A stretch of 5,081 bases of DNA, from contig JAHHRP010000117.1 of the NCBI GenBank assembly GCA_020025735.1, positions 1-5,081 on the forward strand, given 5' to 3'. Shown piece after piece: positions 4,990-5,081 of the stretch. The stretch is from Evtepia sp. (GTDB taxonomy: Bacteria > Bacillota > Clostridia > Oscillospirales > Oscillospiraceae). The stretch's first letter is position 1. Each line of letters begins with the position of its first letter. Below the pieces are notes generated by a model. The model searched no databases. It saw only the letters and a program-made list of their open reading frames with translations, and was not told where the DNA came from. Made by a program: the position numbers and the translations under genes.

Positions 4990-5018
4990 TTGACATTCCC
5001 CTCGAACTCAAGTACAAT
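4990..5018 (+). promoter_or_regulatory. Near-consensus sigma-A promoter of the tRNA-Pro gene
   Basis: TTGACA (4990-4995), a 17-base spacer and TACAAT (5013-5018) differ from the consensus at one base only. The -10 box ends 10 bases before the mature tRNA, so the transcript would have an extremely short 5' leader. It points away from the SpoIVFA-like gene. Confidence 0.93.
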
Positions 5019-5028
5019 AACAATGTTT

Positions 5029-5081
5029 CGGGGTGTGGCGAAGTTTGGTATCGCGCTTGGTTCGGGTCCAAGAGGCCTCGG
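5029..5081 (+). tRNA. tRNA-Pro (anticodon CGG), 3' part outside window
   Basis: The first 53 bases of a tRNA are visible. The acceptor 5' strand is CGGGGTG (5029-5035), the D stem is GCGA/TCGC (5038-5041 and 5051-5054), and the loop contains GG. The anticodon stem is CTTGG/CCAAG (5056-5060 and 5068-5072), and the 7-base loop TTCGGGT has anticodon CGG at 5063-5065 and G at position 37, as in proline tRNAs. A variable loop and the start of the T stem follow before the sequence ends. It reads CCG proline codons and may head a tRNA cluster to the right. Confidence 0.92.

Noticed and set aside
4904..5071. 56-codon N-terminal extension of the SpoIVFA-like gene
   Set aside because: It would begin in the tRNA gene on the opposite strand and cross its promoter; the ATG at 4903 has a good ribosome site.
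1..5081. Mobile element, CRISPR array, toxin-antitoxin or defence system
   Set aside because: No transposase, integrase, terminal repeats, regularly spaced repeats or recognisable defence domains appear in any frame; the genes are core cell-division and sporulation genes.

Overview
The window looks like part of the chromosome of an endospore-forming, low-to-mid GC Firmicute, most likely a Clostridia member of the Oscillospiraceae type. The reasons are the GerW/YtfJ spore protein, a SpoIVFB-type site-2 protease, Bacillus-like Shine-Dalgarno sites (AAAGGAGG), sigma-A promoters, and the clostridial gene order S2P - scpA - scpB - DUF2953 - gerW - D-Ala-D-Ala carboxypeptidase. The genus cannot be named from the sequence alone. 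All seven protein genes are on the minus strand, so they read from right to left.

Right end (about 3930-5081). A truncated tRNA-Pro(CGG) runs off the right edge on the plus strand behind a near-consensus promoter. Divergent from it, behind a candidate sigma-E promoter, are a 120-residue single-span membrane protein and an M50 metalloprotease. The pair is arranged like spoIVFA-spoIVFB, the membrane complex that activates pro-sigma-K in the mother cell. The putative SpoIVFA has no peptidase-like LytM domain, and the protease gene has no ATG or GTG at its apparent 5' end. A strong hairpin closes this unit.

Middle (about 2238-3936). About 230 bases without a gene carry an ATAAG/CTTAT palindrome cluster and a clear sigma-A promoter (TTGCCA-N17-TATAAT). 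That promoter drives a second, housekeeping-type M50 protease, which is followed by scpA with an ATGA overlap.

Left part (1-2240). scpA and scpB encode the kleisin and winged-helix partners of SMC (chromosome condensation and segregation). They are followed by a DUF2953 (YtfI-like) membrane protein, gerW, and a secreted penicillin-binding carboxypeptidase whose 3' end lies beyond the left edge. Spacings are short or overlapping (-4, +21, -4, -26, +58), so the six genes from the second M50 protease onward look like one operon. A sporulation-type promoter candidate before the last gene may allow separate expression during spore formation.

Most of this is an ordinary core locus and I see no defence system, mobile element or CRISPR. 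The points worth checking are the minimal SpoIVFA-like protein, the unusual start of the SpoIVFB-like gene, the sporulation promoter candidates, the paired G7 tracts in two ribosome binding sites, and the operator-like palindrome cluster.
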